A stretch of DNA of 64,000 nucleotides from Rattus norvegicus (Eukaryota > Chordata > Mammalia > Rodentia > Muridae), in assembly GCF_036323735.1 (NCBI RefSeq), contig NW_026947399.1, positions 221,535 to 285,534 on the forward strand, given 5' to 3'. The position numbers were made by a program, and so were the translations under genes. This document shows, piece by piece, positions 12,601 to 24,985 of this stretch. A model generated the notes under the pieces. It saw only the letters and a list, made by a program, of their open reading frames with translations, was not told the origin of the DNA and searched no databases. Position 1 is the first letter of the stretch. Each line of letters begins with the position of its first letter.

Positions 12601-14871
12601 TATTACTTATAATTGAGCAATTTCAACAACCCTCTTGATCATATTTTACAGTAGTATGTTAAAATTGAAAATTATAATTTAGTATGAGTGAATGTCATGA
12701 GGACCAAATTTAAGTAAAAAGAAACTTAAAACAAGATCAAATCACAGATTTTAAAAATTGACCTAATAATAAAAATTCTCTACTATCATAAGGAATTATT
12801 ATATCACAGGCAATTTTTAAGTGGTACCATAAATTTGGCAGACAAATGATGTTTTTAACAAGTAATTATGGATAATATGACTAAGATCAAATAAGATAAA
12901 TATATTATTTTCATTCTGATATCACTTCCTGGCATTTTTCCTCAAACATGATGTTTATAGCATTGAACATTATGGTATTAGTTTTAAATTTTAATATTTA
13001 TTTTAACCTAACCTATAAAGTAACAGGTTGCCATATGTTATGTTTGTAGACAATCACCCTCATCCTCGCTTCCTCAGTTCTTTGTTTCCGCCTGCCCTAT
13101 GTCCCTCACCACTTATACTAGTCTCTCTTCATTATTCTTACTTCTAGATTCATATCCCACATGCTCAATATCTTCCATACCACACTGTTTAAAACCCTAC
13201 TCTCTAATCTCTCTAATCTCTGTGACGTATACCAGTTAAGTGAACTCAAACCACCCACAGCTTCACATAAATACAAGTATATTAAAAGGAGATTCTTTCA
13301 TCTCTTTGAAAAAGAACACATGGTATTTGCCTTTCTAAGTCTTTGTTACCTTACTCGGTTTAGTTTTCCTAGGGAGAATGAAGTACCATTGTGTATATTG
13401 TCACATTATTATATATCTATGTATCAATGAATATTCATTATGATTCTCAATAAAAGAGCAATAGATTTATTTTTGAAAAACGATGAGAAAGCTCAGATAG
13501 AAAAGTCAAGAAACTAAGAAACTAAGAAACTAAGAAACTAAGAAAATTTCAAAGATAAATATGACGAACATATTTGTGTTTATATTAACTGGAGCAGTGT
13601 GTGTTAAAGTTAATAAAGGATGTGGTATTTATAATATTTTTATACTAATAAAATGTAGAATATTCAATAATTTAGAGAATACTTATAAAATTGTTCATCA
13701 CTAAGTTATATTTCCACTAAAACTGTAATCTTTTTATAAACTATTTTACATATATATATATGTATATGTATATATATATTTTACCTTCAAAATAAAGAAT
13801 ATTAAGAAGTTAGTCATAAAATTCAATAACAACACCAAAGACGAATTATATGAATAACCAACAGAATAGGAGATATTGCAAACCTCTCCAGTTAAATTAA
13901 GAGACTTAGAAAAGTGATAGCATTTTAATAGAAAGGCACATGGCAAACAAGATACAATAAAATCCTGAAACTATACTAAGATGGTTACTATTCATTCCTA
14001 TGTGCTAAGATTTCATCAACAAGCATGGTACATGAAGATAATGTATATGTCAGAAAAATTAATTCATGTTTAACATAGTAACTTTCTTCATAAAACCCAA
14101 GCAGACACTTCTCTTTTTTGTTGCTTAAAAAGTATGTACAAAGCACGGCTTTTGATTATAACACTAATATTTCAAAACTATCATTAAATATGCAAAGATC
14201 TTAACACAAAACCCATAGTTTTCATAGCAACCATACAAACTTAAGAAGGAAAAGAAAACATTTTTAAGTACATAGATGTGCGTAATGAAGTCCCCACCTT
14301 ACCAGTAACAGATGGGTCAAATTTATTGTTCTATGTATTACATAGAATACTCTATCCCAGTTCACTGTTCCTTAGCATATGTTTTTCCTCATCTTTCTCT
14401 GTTACTTATCTTCTGAAAGCAGGTGGTATTTCTCATAAAATTAGTTCAAATCATCCAATCTTCACTCCAACAAAAAGAAGGTGTTGACATTAGAGGAAAA
14501 CCAATTAAAGGTTCTCATTTTTTATTGTGCAAAATTTTATGTATGATTTTGTATGCTTAATATGCTTCTACACCTTAGTGATGACAATTCAAGATTGGCA
14601 TGAAATCCATCATTCTTAATTCACAATGTAAATGCCCTTTAGCTAATCACAGAAAAGCCTTCAAAGTGTATTTACATAGGATTATTTAGTAAAAATTCAA
14701 CTTATAGTTTAAGGGGAATAGTGATGTAAAACATCTTTTCTTACATTTTCGTTGCCTTCACATTATTTTATAGCTAAGAGATTTCATTAGAATCAAGAAA
14801 GAATTGTTAACATCTTACTAAAATAAAATGAGAATTTTCTCTGTATAATACAGAACTTATTCTTGAAAATT
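12601..14871. other. AT-rich arm sequence with a probable decayed L1 segment
   Basis: No gene seen. About 13,080-13,480 (minus) resembles degraded L1 ORF2/3' sequence, recognisable mainly by comparison with 54,660-55,100 in the right arm. A 9 bp direct repeat (about four copies of 'gaaactaa'-type units) lies at 13,511-13,545 and a TA run at 13,748-13,784. The rest is unremarkable AT-rich DNA shared with the right arm. Confidence 0.5.
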
Positions 14872-14930
14872 TTTGTGACACTGTTTCTTTTATATCCCTG
14901 GCAGTACCAGAACTCACTATCTCTTTCACC

Positions 14931-14967
<37 letters not shown>

Positions 14968-15051
14968 GACCAAGCTGGCCTTGAACTTAGAGTTATGCCT
15001 GCTTCTGCTACCCAGTGCTAATATTAAAGGCCTGTGCCACCACACTCCGTG
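14872..15051 (-). mobile_element. B1 SINE (left-arm copy) with an internal CT expansion
   Basis: The reverse-orientation B1 is recognised by 'gaccaagctggccttgaac' and 'ggcctgtgccaccacac'. A (CT)n tract of 32 bases at 14,933-14,964 has grown inside it. The right-arm counterpart at 52,866-53,022 has no CT expansion, so the B1 predates the inverted duplication and the CT tract is specific to this arm. Confidence 0.88.
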
Positions 15052-17024
15052 CTTTTCTACATCTTTAACAAGCTCTTGTCTGATTATATTCCAAATCTTA
15101 TGAAGTTAGCTCCCTAAAGTACCTAGAAGAAATTCAGTATCAAAAATATATTTTGCACACCTAAATCCCTACTCCCGAGTTGCTGATTGATCTGCACACG
15201 TAGCAAGCTCTCTGAAGGAACTGAAAGCCACAAATTTTTGCTTTCATTACAGGAATAAAGAAAAGGCCTGTTCACTGCACAATCTCATGATATCACGGAA
15301 CAATTCTTCCAACACTACAAAGTGAAATCTTATATTGACTCCTGTACCTGAAGCCACAGTTTCTTTCCTTCTATTTAGTTGTGCTCATTGTCACCACCAT
15401 TTCATTATAACCAGGTTTAACCCAAAGGTATTCTCTGCCCCAAGAATTCATTTCTACTATATTGACATATTCAGTCATGTTCAGTTAAATTTAAGCACTG
15501 ACCACACCAAAGTGAGGATTTATATAATATCCAACAGAAACATAGGAAGAAATGCTACAAAAATAAATTTATACTGAATAAATAATCAAAATGTGTTTTA
15601 TTTGTTGTAACACAACATCTATCCATTTTCATTGTATTGATTGGTTCTGGGTATATTCACAAGCCAAGAAAATTGTATTTAAGCCCGGAAAAAACTTTTG
15701 AGATTTAGTTCTCTCTTTTATATAGACTATGAAGACTAAACTTAGATATCAATGCTTAATAGAAAGCAATTTTACATGTTGTGTCATTTCACTGTTTCTC
15801 AGATTTTTTTGTATAATTGAAAGTGTATAGCTAAATCTTGTAATTTAATATTTTTCCCACTTCATTTCAATTTCTACTTTAACTCTGAGTAATAAGTCCA
15901 AATGGGATCTGATTACATATATTGGCCCCGTACGATTTTTTTAAAAATTATAAGGTAAAGTTTTATATGCTAGAAAGTACACTTTTGAGAGTACATTACA
16001 CTGGAAATTTAGTTCATCCTTTTTCATTAGTTTTGTCTGAAAGACTATTATTTACAAATTTGTTTTAAATTTTTAGAAGTATTGTGTGTGTTTGTTTGTT
16101 TGTCTGTGAGTATGCCTGTTTGAGTATACATACATACATACATGTATATCTTTGACAATTCAAATATAATAAGACCAGAGAAAGTAGCTTGAGTGTTATT
16201 GATAATTTATGGACACTGAATTTTTGTATATGCTGTATATGTAACCTTGAAAATATGTACTGTATATTTTTTCAAAAGCATTGTTTAAATATGTATACTA
16301 CATGAAGCACACTAATTGCAGTTTTAGCCTTTTCCACACTAATTTTATCTCTTTAGATGTCTAGAAAGAAATACACAGAAGCATGAATCATCTCTTAACT
16401 CCAAATGTAGGTAGACTCTATGATATATTTTGCTTTTTTACATGATTGCTCAACTTTAGTTCATAAATTATATATTTAATTTGCTCTATTTATGTTACAA
16501 AGGTGTGGCACATTGCTTTTGTAATGTGTGGCACATTGTATATATGTATTCATTGATAACTTCCTTCTTTCAACAAACATTAAGAATAAATGATTTATAA
16601 ACATTATTACAAAATCTAAGATCATTCAGTTTCTTCCATATTCAAATACCAAAATGCATGTAGAAAGAATTTCCTGATTTTGACTATTAACAGAAATATT
16701 TGATGTACCATTCCTATAAACAAATTTTGATATATCCATTAAAATTTCTTCAATGAGTAGTTTATATAATAATGAAGGTAAGTATAGATATATTGTTAGT
16801 ATATTTGAATCACAAATGATGTCAGTATTTTACATAGCCAAATATGCATAAACATGTAATTTTACACCTGAATTCCATAAACGTGCATTTATATATTTCC
16901 ACTCAAAATCAGCTGGGTCCAACTTACACGCATTCTCACAATTATACTCTTACACACACACATATGCATTCATTCTTGTAATTACATATTTAATCAGACA
17001 TCCTTACTTTCATATGCATAGGGA
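15052..17024. other. AT-rich arm sequence, no gene recognised
   Basis: Shared with 50,886-52,865 on the opposite strand. It holds short simple repeats (TG/TTTG/CATA near 16,083-16,145) and a local duplication of 'gtggcacattg' near 16,505-16,545. The open frame at 15,335-15,577 has a counterpart in the right arm but no recognisable domain and no start or splice context. Confidence 0.55.
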
Positions 17025-18394
17025 GCAAGAGACCAAGCACCAGTGCAGAATGATGAGGTCCAATCTTTATAACATAAAGAAAAAAATCACTTCGACCCTT
17101 TTAATGCTAAGTGAATTAAACCCAAGTGTGTAAGAGAAAAGCCTTGTTCCTTTTGATAAGAGTAAGCCTGCATTGCTATTAAGAAATGACCTGTTCTGTC
17201 CCATGGTAAGGAGAAACCTGCCTGCACCTTCTGTTCTTTCCAGCTTCTTCTCTTTTCCTCTTCTCCTCTGTAATTCTGCAGATTGCCCTCTTATGTTACT
17301 TATAATATCTACATTATTCCTCTCTACATTTCTTCTCAGCCCAGATATTTTTGGCTCAGTTCTACTAAGCTCAGTTCTCCTTAACTCAAAGCTGACTTTT
17401 CAGCTCTGTCCATCTCCAGGTCAGTCCACCTGTCTCTGTCCTTCCAGTTCAGTCCTTCTCTCTCAGTCCTTCTGTGTGACTTCTCTTTCTCCTCAGAACT
17501 TAAACATCTTTAAGAATATATGATCCCATATTACAATGTTCATCACAAGTTCATATGAAAGATCAAGCATAAATTGAAACATAATTTACAACCGAGAATT
17601 TTTACATCAATATCCATCAAGAGTAATTATCTGGCGAAACATTCATCACCTGTGTCAGCTCCACAGGCTCACTGAAGATCCAAAACCATAGTTGTTAGTG
17701 ATGTTATATATAGATAAACCCAGTTAATATCTTATATTAACTGTCCTTGCACCTGCAACAAATCGTTTGTTTTCTTTTTATGACTCTTGATAACTGTATT
17801 GCAACATCATGGAATGTGTTCTTAGTAGGAGAAAGTCTGTTTACTATCTCAGAAAAATTAACTGTTGACACCAGGGACACCGGCAGAATTGTCACTGCAA
17901 TTTTGACTATTAGAAAGGGACTTATACGGGTTCGGGGTTTAGCTCAGTGGTAGAGCACTTGCCTAGCGAGCGAAAGGCCCTGGGTTCAGTCCCAGCTCTG
18001 AAAAAAAGAAAAAGAAAAAAAATATAGAGACTTATAGCAGTCCCACTATAATAGAGATTAATAACCATTGATATAATTTTAGGAATTATTGTAGAATCAT
18101 TATTAAGACTAAAGAATTCATCTATTTGCCTGTATAGTATCACTACGGACAGTAAAACTTCGTATGACTGCAGAGATCTGCTCCAAAGGGGTGTGCTATT
18201 ACTCAATGATTGTTATATATGTCTAATAATAACAAAAGGAATAGCATTTAATAGCGTAAACTTTCCCAAAATGAATCCCTTACAACTTTGCTTAATAAGG
18301 GAGAACCAGTTGTAGATTATAAAATAATCCGAAGCTGTGTATCTCAGGATGATCACCTGCTAGTTATTAGCCTGTCCTGTTATGGATCCTGACA
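17025..18394 (-). mobile_element. LTR-like element, solo (left-arm copy)
   Basis: On the minus strand this begins TGTCAGGATCC at 18,394, contains a purine/pyrimidine-biased stretch (17,200-17,500) and ends after a poly(A)-signal region followed by 'gattgg' and a TG-rich stretch, the layout of an endogenous retroviral LTR. The signal reads TATAAA in this arm, while the right arm keeps AATAAA at 50,836-50,841. No internal viral sequence adjoins it. The family is not identified. Minus the ID inside it, the length is about 1.26 kb, long for an LTR. Confidence 0.5.
17927..18022 (+). mobile_element. ID SINE, left arm only
   Basis: BC1/tRNA-Ala-derived ID element. The internal pol III A-box region ('tagctcagtggtagagc') and B-box region ('gggttcagtcccag') are intact enough to recognise, followed by an A-rich tail. 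It is flanked by an 11-base target-site duplication with one mismatch (agggacttata at 17,916-17,926; agagacttata at 18,026-18,036). The matching position in the right arm (near 49,990-50,000) is the empty site. Confidence 0.96.
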
Positions 18395-21300
18395 CTTTCT
18401 TCTCAGTCTTACATGGTACCTTCTCAAAAACTGACAATCTGATCCATCATAAAACAGGCCTCAAGAGATACAAGATGTTTGAATTAATCCCATGCATCCT
18501 ATGAGATCACTACAGACTAAGAATGGTATTCAATAACAACAAAAACAACCATAGTTCCACATATACATGGTAGCTGAAGAATGATTTACTCGATGAGAAC
18601 TTGTTCAAGGAAGAAATAAAGAAAAAAAATTAAAGACATTTCAGATTTTAATGAAAATGAAGGCATAACTTGGGAACACAAAAAAGCAATGCAAGAGGAA
18701 AACTCATAGCTCTGAGAGCCTCCACAAACAAACAGAAGCTATGATACACTAGCAGTTTGATAGAACACCTGAAATCTCAGAACCAATAAAAATCCAAAGA
18801 CTAGACAGCAGGAAATAATCAAACTCAGGACTGAAATCAACCAAGTAGAAATGAAAGGAATTATATAAAGAATCAACAAAACCAGGAGCTGGCTCTTCGA
18901 AAAATCCAGAAATAGGTAAATCCCTTATATTCAAATTAAAAATAACAAAATCAGAAATGAAATAGAGATATAACCAAAGAAAGTGAGGAAACTCAAAAAA
19001 TTATCAGATCCTTCTATAAAAGCCTATACTTAACAAGTGGGAATGTAAGGATTCAATGGATAAATTTCTAGAGAGATATAAGGTACCAAAGTTGAATCAG
19101 AATCAGATAAACCACCTAAATTCTCCCATAACTTGTAAAGTAGTAGAAGCAGTCATTAAATGTCTCCCAACCAAAAGATCCCAGGACCAGAAAGGATTAG
19201 TACAGAATTCTCTCAGACCTTCATAGAATACCTAATACCAATATTCTCCAAACTATTCCACAAACTTGAAATAGAAGGAACACTACGCAATTCCTTCTCT
19301 GATGCCACAATTATGCTTACAACTAAAGCAAACAAAGACCGAAAAAAGAAAGAGAATTTCAGACCAATTTATTCATGAATATCCCTGCAAAAATTCTCAG
19401 TAAATTTCTTGCTAGTCAAATCCAAGAACACTTGAAAACAATGATCCATCATGATCAAGTAGGCTTCATCCCAGAGATACAGGGATGGTTCAATATACAG
19501 AACCTGATCACTAATCAAACTAATCCCACTATAAAAACAAATTCAAAGAAAACAAAACAAGCAATCATTTCATTAGATGCTGAGAAAGCATTTTACAGAA
19601 CGTAGCCCTTCATGTTACAAGTCTTCGAAAGATCAGAAATTCAAGGACCATACTGAACTCAATAAAAGCAATATACAGCAAACCAGAGGCCAATATCAAA
19701 CTAAATGGAGAAAAACTTAATGCAATCCCACTACAATCAGGAACTAGACAATGATAACCACTCTCTCCCTACCTTTTCAATATAGTATTCAAAGCCCTAG
19801 CCAGAGTAAACAGAAAACAAATGGATGTAAAGGGATACATATTGCAAAGGAAATTTTCAAAATGTCACTATATGCAGATGTTGTGACCCGACAATTTCCA
19901 CCAGTGAATTTCTAAGCAGATAAACAGCTATAGCAGAGTGGAAGAGTTTAAAATTGATTCAAACAAATCAGTATCCTGCCTCTGCTCAAAAGAGAAATAG
20001 GCTGAGAAAGAAATTACAGAAATGACACCCTTGACAATAGTGAAAAAGCTTATAAAATACCTCTGTGTGACTCTAACCAAGCAAATGAAAGATATACATG
20101 ACAAGAACACAACTGTCTGAAAAAAATAAATTGAAGAAGATCTCAGAAATTAGAAAGATCTCCCATGTTCATGTATTGGCAGGTTTAATATTGTAAAAAT
20201 GGCCATCTTGCCAAAAGAAACCTACAGATTCAATGCAATCTCCATCAACATTACAACTGATTTCTTCACAGACATAAAAATGGCAGTTTGCAAATTTATA
20301 TGGAATAAAAAAAATCCCAGGATAGAGAAAACTATTCTTAAAAATAAAATCATTTGGGGAAATCGCTATCCCTGAGCTCAAGTTGTATTACAGAGCAATG
20401 GTGAGGAAAAACTGTATTGTATTGGTATTGAGACAGTCAGGTATAACAATGGAATAGAATGTAAGACCCAAAAATGAACCCACACAGCTATGGCCACTTG
20501 ATAATTAACAAAGGATCTAAAACCATACAGTGGAAAAAAAGATAGCATTTTTTAAAAATTGTGCTGTTTCAACTGAAGGGCAGAAGGTAGAAGAATGCAA
20601 ATCAATCCATTCTTATCTCCTTGTACAAAGCTCAAGTAAAACTGGATTAAAGAACTCCAAATAAAACCAGATACACTGAAACTAATTGATAAAAAGCAGG
20701 GGAAAGCCTCAAACAGATTGGTACTGGGGAAAATTTCCTCAATAGAACACCAAAGGCTTTTGTTCTAAGATCAAAAATTGAAAAATGAATCTTCATAAAA
20801 TTTCAAAGTTTCTCTAAGACAAAGAACACTGTTATTACTTCCATACAGCAACTAACAGATTGGGAAAAGATCTTTACCAATCCTATATCCGATGGAGTGC
20901 TAATATCCAATATATACAAAAAAACTCAATAAGCTATCCTCCAGAGAATCAAATAACCCTATTTAATACTCGGCTACAGTTCTAAACAAAAATTCTCAAC
21001 TGATGAATATTGAATGGATGAGAAGCACCTAAAAATGTTCAACATCCTTACTCATTGGGGAAATGCAAATCAAAACAATCCTGAAATTCTACCTCATACC
21101 AGTCAGAATGGCTAAGTCAAAAAAGTCAGGTGACAACAGTCTCTGTCAAGGATGTGGAGAGAAAGGAACACTCTTTCACTGTGGAAATTACAAGCTCTTA
21201 AAATCACCCTGGAATCCAGGCTGGAGCTTCTTCAGAAAATTGAACATAGTATTTACTACCTGAGGATCCAGCTGTACCATTTGATGGCATATACCCAAAA

Positions 21301-21579
21301 CTTGCTCCAACCTACAACAAGGACACGTGCTCCACTATGTTCAGAGCAGCCTTATTTATAACAGACAGAAGCTGGAAAGAACCCAGATGTCCCTCAAAAG
21401 AGGAACAGATTGATATAATGTGGTACATTTACACAATGGTGTGGTATGCAGCTATTAAAAAGAATGACTTCATGAAATTCATAGGGAAATGGATGAAACT
21501 AGAAAATATAATCCTGAGTGACATAACAAAAACACAAATAAATGCACATAGCATGCCCTCACTAGTAAGTGAATATTAG
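18395..21579 (+). pseudogene. L1 ORF2 remnant, multiple frameshifts
   Basis: ORF2 pieces lie in several frames: 19,160-19,378 (IPGPERISTEFSQTF...), 19,375-19,605 (ending in the RT core segment SLDAEKAF), and 21,063-21,579 (C-terminus). The reverse transcriptase active-site tetrad, FADD in working copies, reads YADV near 19,872, so the second catalytic aspartate is lost. Stops and indels occur throughout. It is non-functional. Confidence 0.92.
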
Positions 21580-22618
21580 CCCAAGAGCTCATAATATCCA
21601 CCATAAACTCATATGCACTCTGAAGCTTAACAAGAAAGGACAAAGGGGGATTGCTTCATTAACAATTAGAAGGGGGAAGAAAATTTTCATGGGAGTCAGA
21701 TGGAGGAATCACCCTGTGTGAGAGAGGGGAGTGAAATAGAAAAATAGGAGATCAGGATAAGATGTTGGAAGAAACAGGGAAAAAAACAGAGGACCAGGAA
21801 AATTAGTATAGAGAGAAGGAACAGTTGAGGATGGGGGTAACCTCTAGGATAAACCAGATACTAGGAATGCGACAGGTTCCCTGGACCCAATACTGATGAC
21901 ATTGGCCAACATCAACAATAACACTGAAATTAACCTGAAGACACCACCTCCAGTAGATAGACATGGCCCCCAGTGTAAGGATGGGACCACTCACCCATCT
22001 CAAATATATTCAGAGTTATCCTGTCTAATGGAAATGCAGAGGGGAAAGTGGGGCAGAGGCTGAAAGAAAGGCCATCCAGAGATCTGCAGAAACCAACCTG
22101 GACACTGTTGCTGCTGCTGATATGTGCTTGCAAACAGGAGTCTGATATGCCTGTCCTCTGAGAGGCTTTGCCAACACCTGACTGAGACAGATGCAGATAT
22201 TCACAGCTAACCATTGAACTCAACCTAGAGATCCCAATGGAAGATGTAGGGGAAGGGCTGAAGGGGCTGAAGGGGATTGTTATTAGAGATAGAACAACGA
22301 TATCAATTAACCAGACCCCTCAGGGAACCCATGGACCTAACCACCAACCATTGAATATACATGTTCTGGTACCCTACATATGTAGCAGAGAATTGCCTCA
22401 TCTCACATCAGTGGAAGGGGAAGCACTTGGTCCTTAGTAGCTTGATGTCCCAGAGAAGAGCGAATCTAGAGGGGTGAGGTAAGAACGACTGGGGGTGTTG
22501 GGGACGCACGTTCTTAGAGACAAAGAGGAAGAGTATGTGGTGGTGGGGATTATAGAGGCGGACCGGAAAGGGGGTAATATTTGAAATGCAAAAAAATACA
22601 ATTGTTAATAATAGTAAT
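18395..22618 (+). mobile_element. LINE-1, 5'-truncated in ORF2 (left-arm copy)
   Basis: About 4.2 kb of L1, beginning within the endonuclease part of ORF2, running through the reverse transcriptase region and the C-terminal zinc-knuckle region (about 21,060-21,580) into a long 3' UTR, and ending in an AAT-rich tail near 22,618. It has an exact mirror copy at 45,686-49,622 with the same 5' truncation point, so the insertion predates the inverted duplication. Confidence 0.93.
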
Positions 22619-23040
22619 AATAAAGGCAACTGCATACGATATCAAGACATATTTAGAATTTCAATATATGTGATTAGAGAAAATACTTTCCATTGTGTAG
22701 CATACTCAATATTTCAAATATATCATCACGGAAAGAATATTAAGAGCTTTGGGACAAGAAAAAATAGTGATACATCAAGGCAGAAGCATCACAGTAATAT
22801 CTGGAACTCAAATGGAATTCTAATATCAATCCCATGCATTCAATGCTCTATACAAATCCTATAACATGTTCATTCCCTAAAAAAATCCACCAGTGATTTT
22901 CTAGTCCCTGCAGTCTCTGAGGATCAAGGGTCTGGATCAACCTTTCCCATTCGGTTATGAGGCTCCAAGACACATCACTGCACCACAGATGGCCTCTGGT
23001 TAGAGGGATCTACCGTGTTGTAAGTGTCGCTTGACCACAC
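22619..23040. other. Single-copy-looking arm sequence between two L1s and the gene-like block
   Basis: No open frame of note. It matches 44,890-45,290 on the other strand. The right arm has about 330 extra bases (45,291-45,620) between this stretch and its L1. Confidence 0.6.
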
Positions 23041-23230
23041 AGTGTCCTAAGCACCCCTTGCCCTTTCCATTCATGTTGCTCCTTCCCGAATCCCTTGTCT
23101 TGGCCCCTGACAGTGTGCACAATAGCAGAATAGCACTCTGGACACAAAGGAAGAGATTCGACAGGGTTCCTCCTCATTCAGAAAGCTTGGATGATCGCCC
23201 CGCAACTACAAGCAGAAATGACAAGTGAAG

Positions 23231-23317
23231 CAGCTCCTGACTGCCTGGTGCAGACCTCGCGACTGCCTCTTGCAGACCTCGCTACTGCCCCATGCAGACC
23301 TCGCTACTTCCCTGTGC
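23231..23317 (+). repeat. 22 bp minisatellite, about 3-4 copies
   Basis: Direct repeats of 'cagacctcgctactgcccca'-type units, 22 bases each. The same repeat in the right arm (44,455-44,698) has about 11 copies and more CpGs. Confidence 0.85.
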
Positions 23318-23625
23318 AAACTCGAGGACAGCTCCTCTCGAGCTTTGGATGTTTCCTGAGATCAATGGTCACTCGATATTTCCCTGCTTTGCCTTCCGGA
23401 CTTGTCCACAGTTCTCGGAAGATAGAGAGACATACTCAAAGGATACAGCTCAACTGATGCTTACCATGACTCACCACTGGCAAGTACATTCACTGCCCCT
23501 TCACATGGTAGTAGCCCATTCGACATTTCTTGTTCAATTTCCTTAAAGACTAAACGACCAGATGTGAGGAGAGAGACCAGCGACCCTCATCCCGGACTTC
23601 ACCCTCTGACCATGCACCAACGATT

Positions 23626-23885
23626 TCTCAGCCTCCACGGCCTGGGAACCCTTCAGTGTCCCCCAAGATGACAACAACACCTGAGTGCAACAGTGGAATC
23701 AGTTGAAGGATTCCCAGCCTCCACAGCCTGGAAGCCCATTCAGTGTCCCCCAAGATGATTATAACACCGGACTCCAATGGGGGAAGCATTTTAAGGGTTC
23801 CCAGCCTCCACAGCCTGGAAGACCTTCGGTGTCCCCCAAGTGGATTATAACTTCCTACCACAGTGGGGGAAGCAATTGAACACCA
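23626..23885 (+). repeat. 87 bp tandem repeats, about three copies
   Basis: Each unit starts 'cagcctccacagcctgg' and contains 'ggggaagca'. Starts near 23,628, 23,713 and 23,800 give 85-87 base spacing. The 29-codon periodicity is compatible with a repeated peptide. The right-arm counterpart lies at about 43,985-44,165. Confidence 0.85.
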
Positions 23886-24985
23886 GAGACCCGAGCGACT
23901 TTGCACCTCCCGGACTACTTAGAAGGGCTCGGGACAAGTTCAGATGCCCAAAACCCTATGAAGATCAGAGATTCAAAAAACCTGATGCTCATGTTACAGA
24001 AAACCTGCAGAAACTCAAAGATCATATAAAGGCTTCAGTCAATAAGAGGGACCTAGACTCCAGAAGGGAACTGACAGAGAAGAAGAAATGGACAGTTCCA
24101 CTTACTCTGAGGGTTTCTGAGGGCATGAGTAATACACTGACCAAGGATAGCAGATCACTGAGAAACCCACTGACTAGGGATATCAGAAGATCTGCTTTAC
24201 ATCCTGCTACCCGAAAAAGAGTGGCCTCATCTAAGTTCCCATTCTTGGTTCTTGGGAAGATGAAAAAAAAAAAAAGTAAAGAAAAGAAAAGCGGGTTATG
24301 TCTACTGGGATTGAGGAACATGTGGACTAGGACGAGTTGGTAGCCAGAGTGCCTGTAACATCTACAAAACACAATACTGGAAAGAATAGTGAAAGACTCA
24401 AAGAATATCACACTGTGCCTGGGCCACTTTTTGCTGACTCTTATACTGACAAATTGGGACAGGTACTTTCCCCACACATTCCAGGTTGCCAACATCCTTC
24501 CCTATCTAGACATGGAGAACTTGGATCTCCCATTTTTCCCCAAGATGTTCCTACCCACCCAGGACTTTCCGGAAATAACCAAATGGTTCCAATGTTCTAT
24601 AGGGTTATTCCACATTTGCCCAGGTGTCCAAAATTCCTCCCACAGATCCTGAAAGGAAAATCATACATTCTCCTCTTCCAGAGGGAGTATCTTTTTTTCT
24701 TCCATCTTTATTAAATTGAGTATTTCTTATTTCCATTTCAAATGTTATTCCCCTTCCAAGTTTCCCCATTAACATTTTCCTAGCCCCTCCCTCTCCCCTT
24801 CTATAGGGGTTTTCCTCTCCCGATCCACCCACACATTACTGCCCTTCTCCCAAAAATGCCATTCACTGGGGGTTCATTCTTGGGAGAACAAAGACTTCCC
24901 CTTCCACTGGTGCCCCTAATAGGCATTCATTGATACCTGTGAATTTGGAGTTCAGGTCAGTTCATGTATAGGCTTGGGTAGTGGC

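Larger units (their letters stand above)
23041..24690 (+). pseudogene. Gene-like block, unrecognised, decayed (left-arm copy)
   Basis: I cannot assign a family. Visible structure on the plus strand: a CpG-containing 22 bp minisatellite (23,231-23,317); three 87 bp (29-codon) tandem repeats at 23,626-23,885 encoding peptide-like units (GSPFSVPQDDYNTGLQWGKH); then a basic, lysine-rich segment at 23,840-24,343 (FRCPKPYEDQRFKK... LQKLKDHIKAS) and a third open piece at 24,337-24,714. The pieces are in different frames, with a frameshift inside the 87 bp repeats. Right-arm translations (43,178-44,433, minus) align over the same order, which shows a shared ancestor but not function. No ATG start, splice pair or poly(A) site is evident. 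It could also be an unlisted LTR or retroelement interior. Confidence 0.45.
12131..24985 (+). repeat. Left arm of a ~13 kb inverted duplication
   Basis: The whole interval is matched, in reverse complement and in the same order, by 42,926-56,062. Anchors: 12,131 with 56,062; 12,490 with 55,700; 13,030 with 55,140; the B1 near 14,900 with 52,950; 15,335-15,577 with 52,308-52,580; the duplicated 'gtggcacattg' segment near 16,505-16,540 with 51,370-51,410; L1 18,395-22,618 with 45,686-49,622; 22,640-22,940 with 44,990-45,285; the gene-like block 23,040-24,690 with 43,203-44,890. A hand alignment of about 160 bases near 22,650 gave roughly a dozen mismatches. Small indels are frequent. Confidence 0.93.

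Noticed and set aside
22408..22635. Minus open frames in L1 3' UTRs (for example 21,803-22,223 and 22,408-22,635)
   Set aside because: Antisense shadows of L1 3' UTR sequence.
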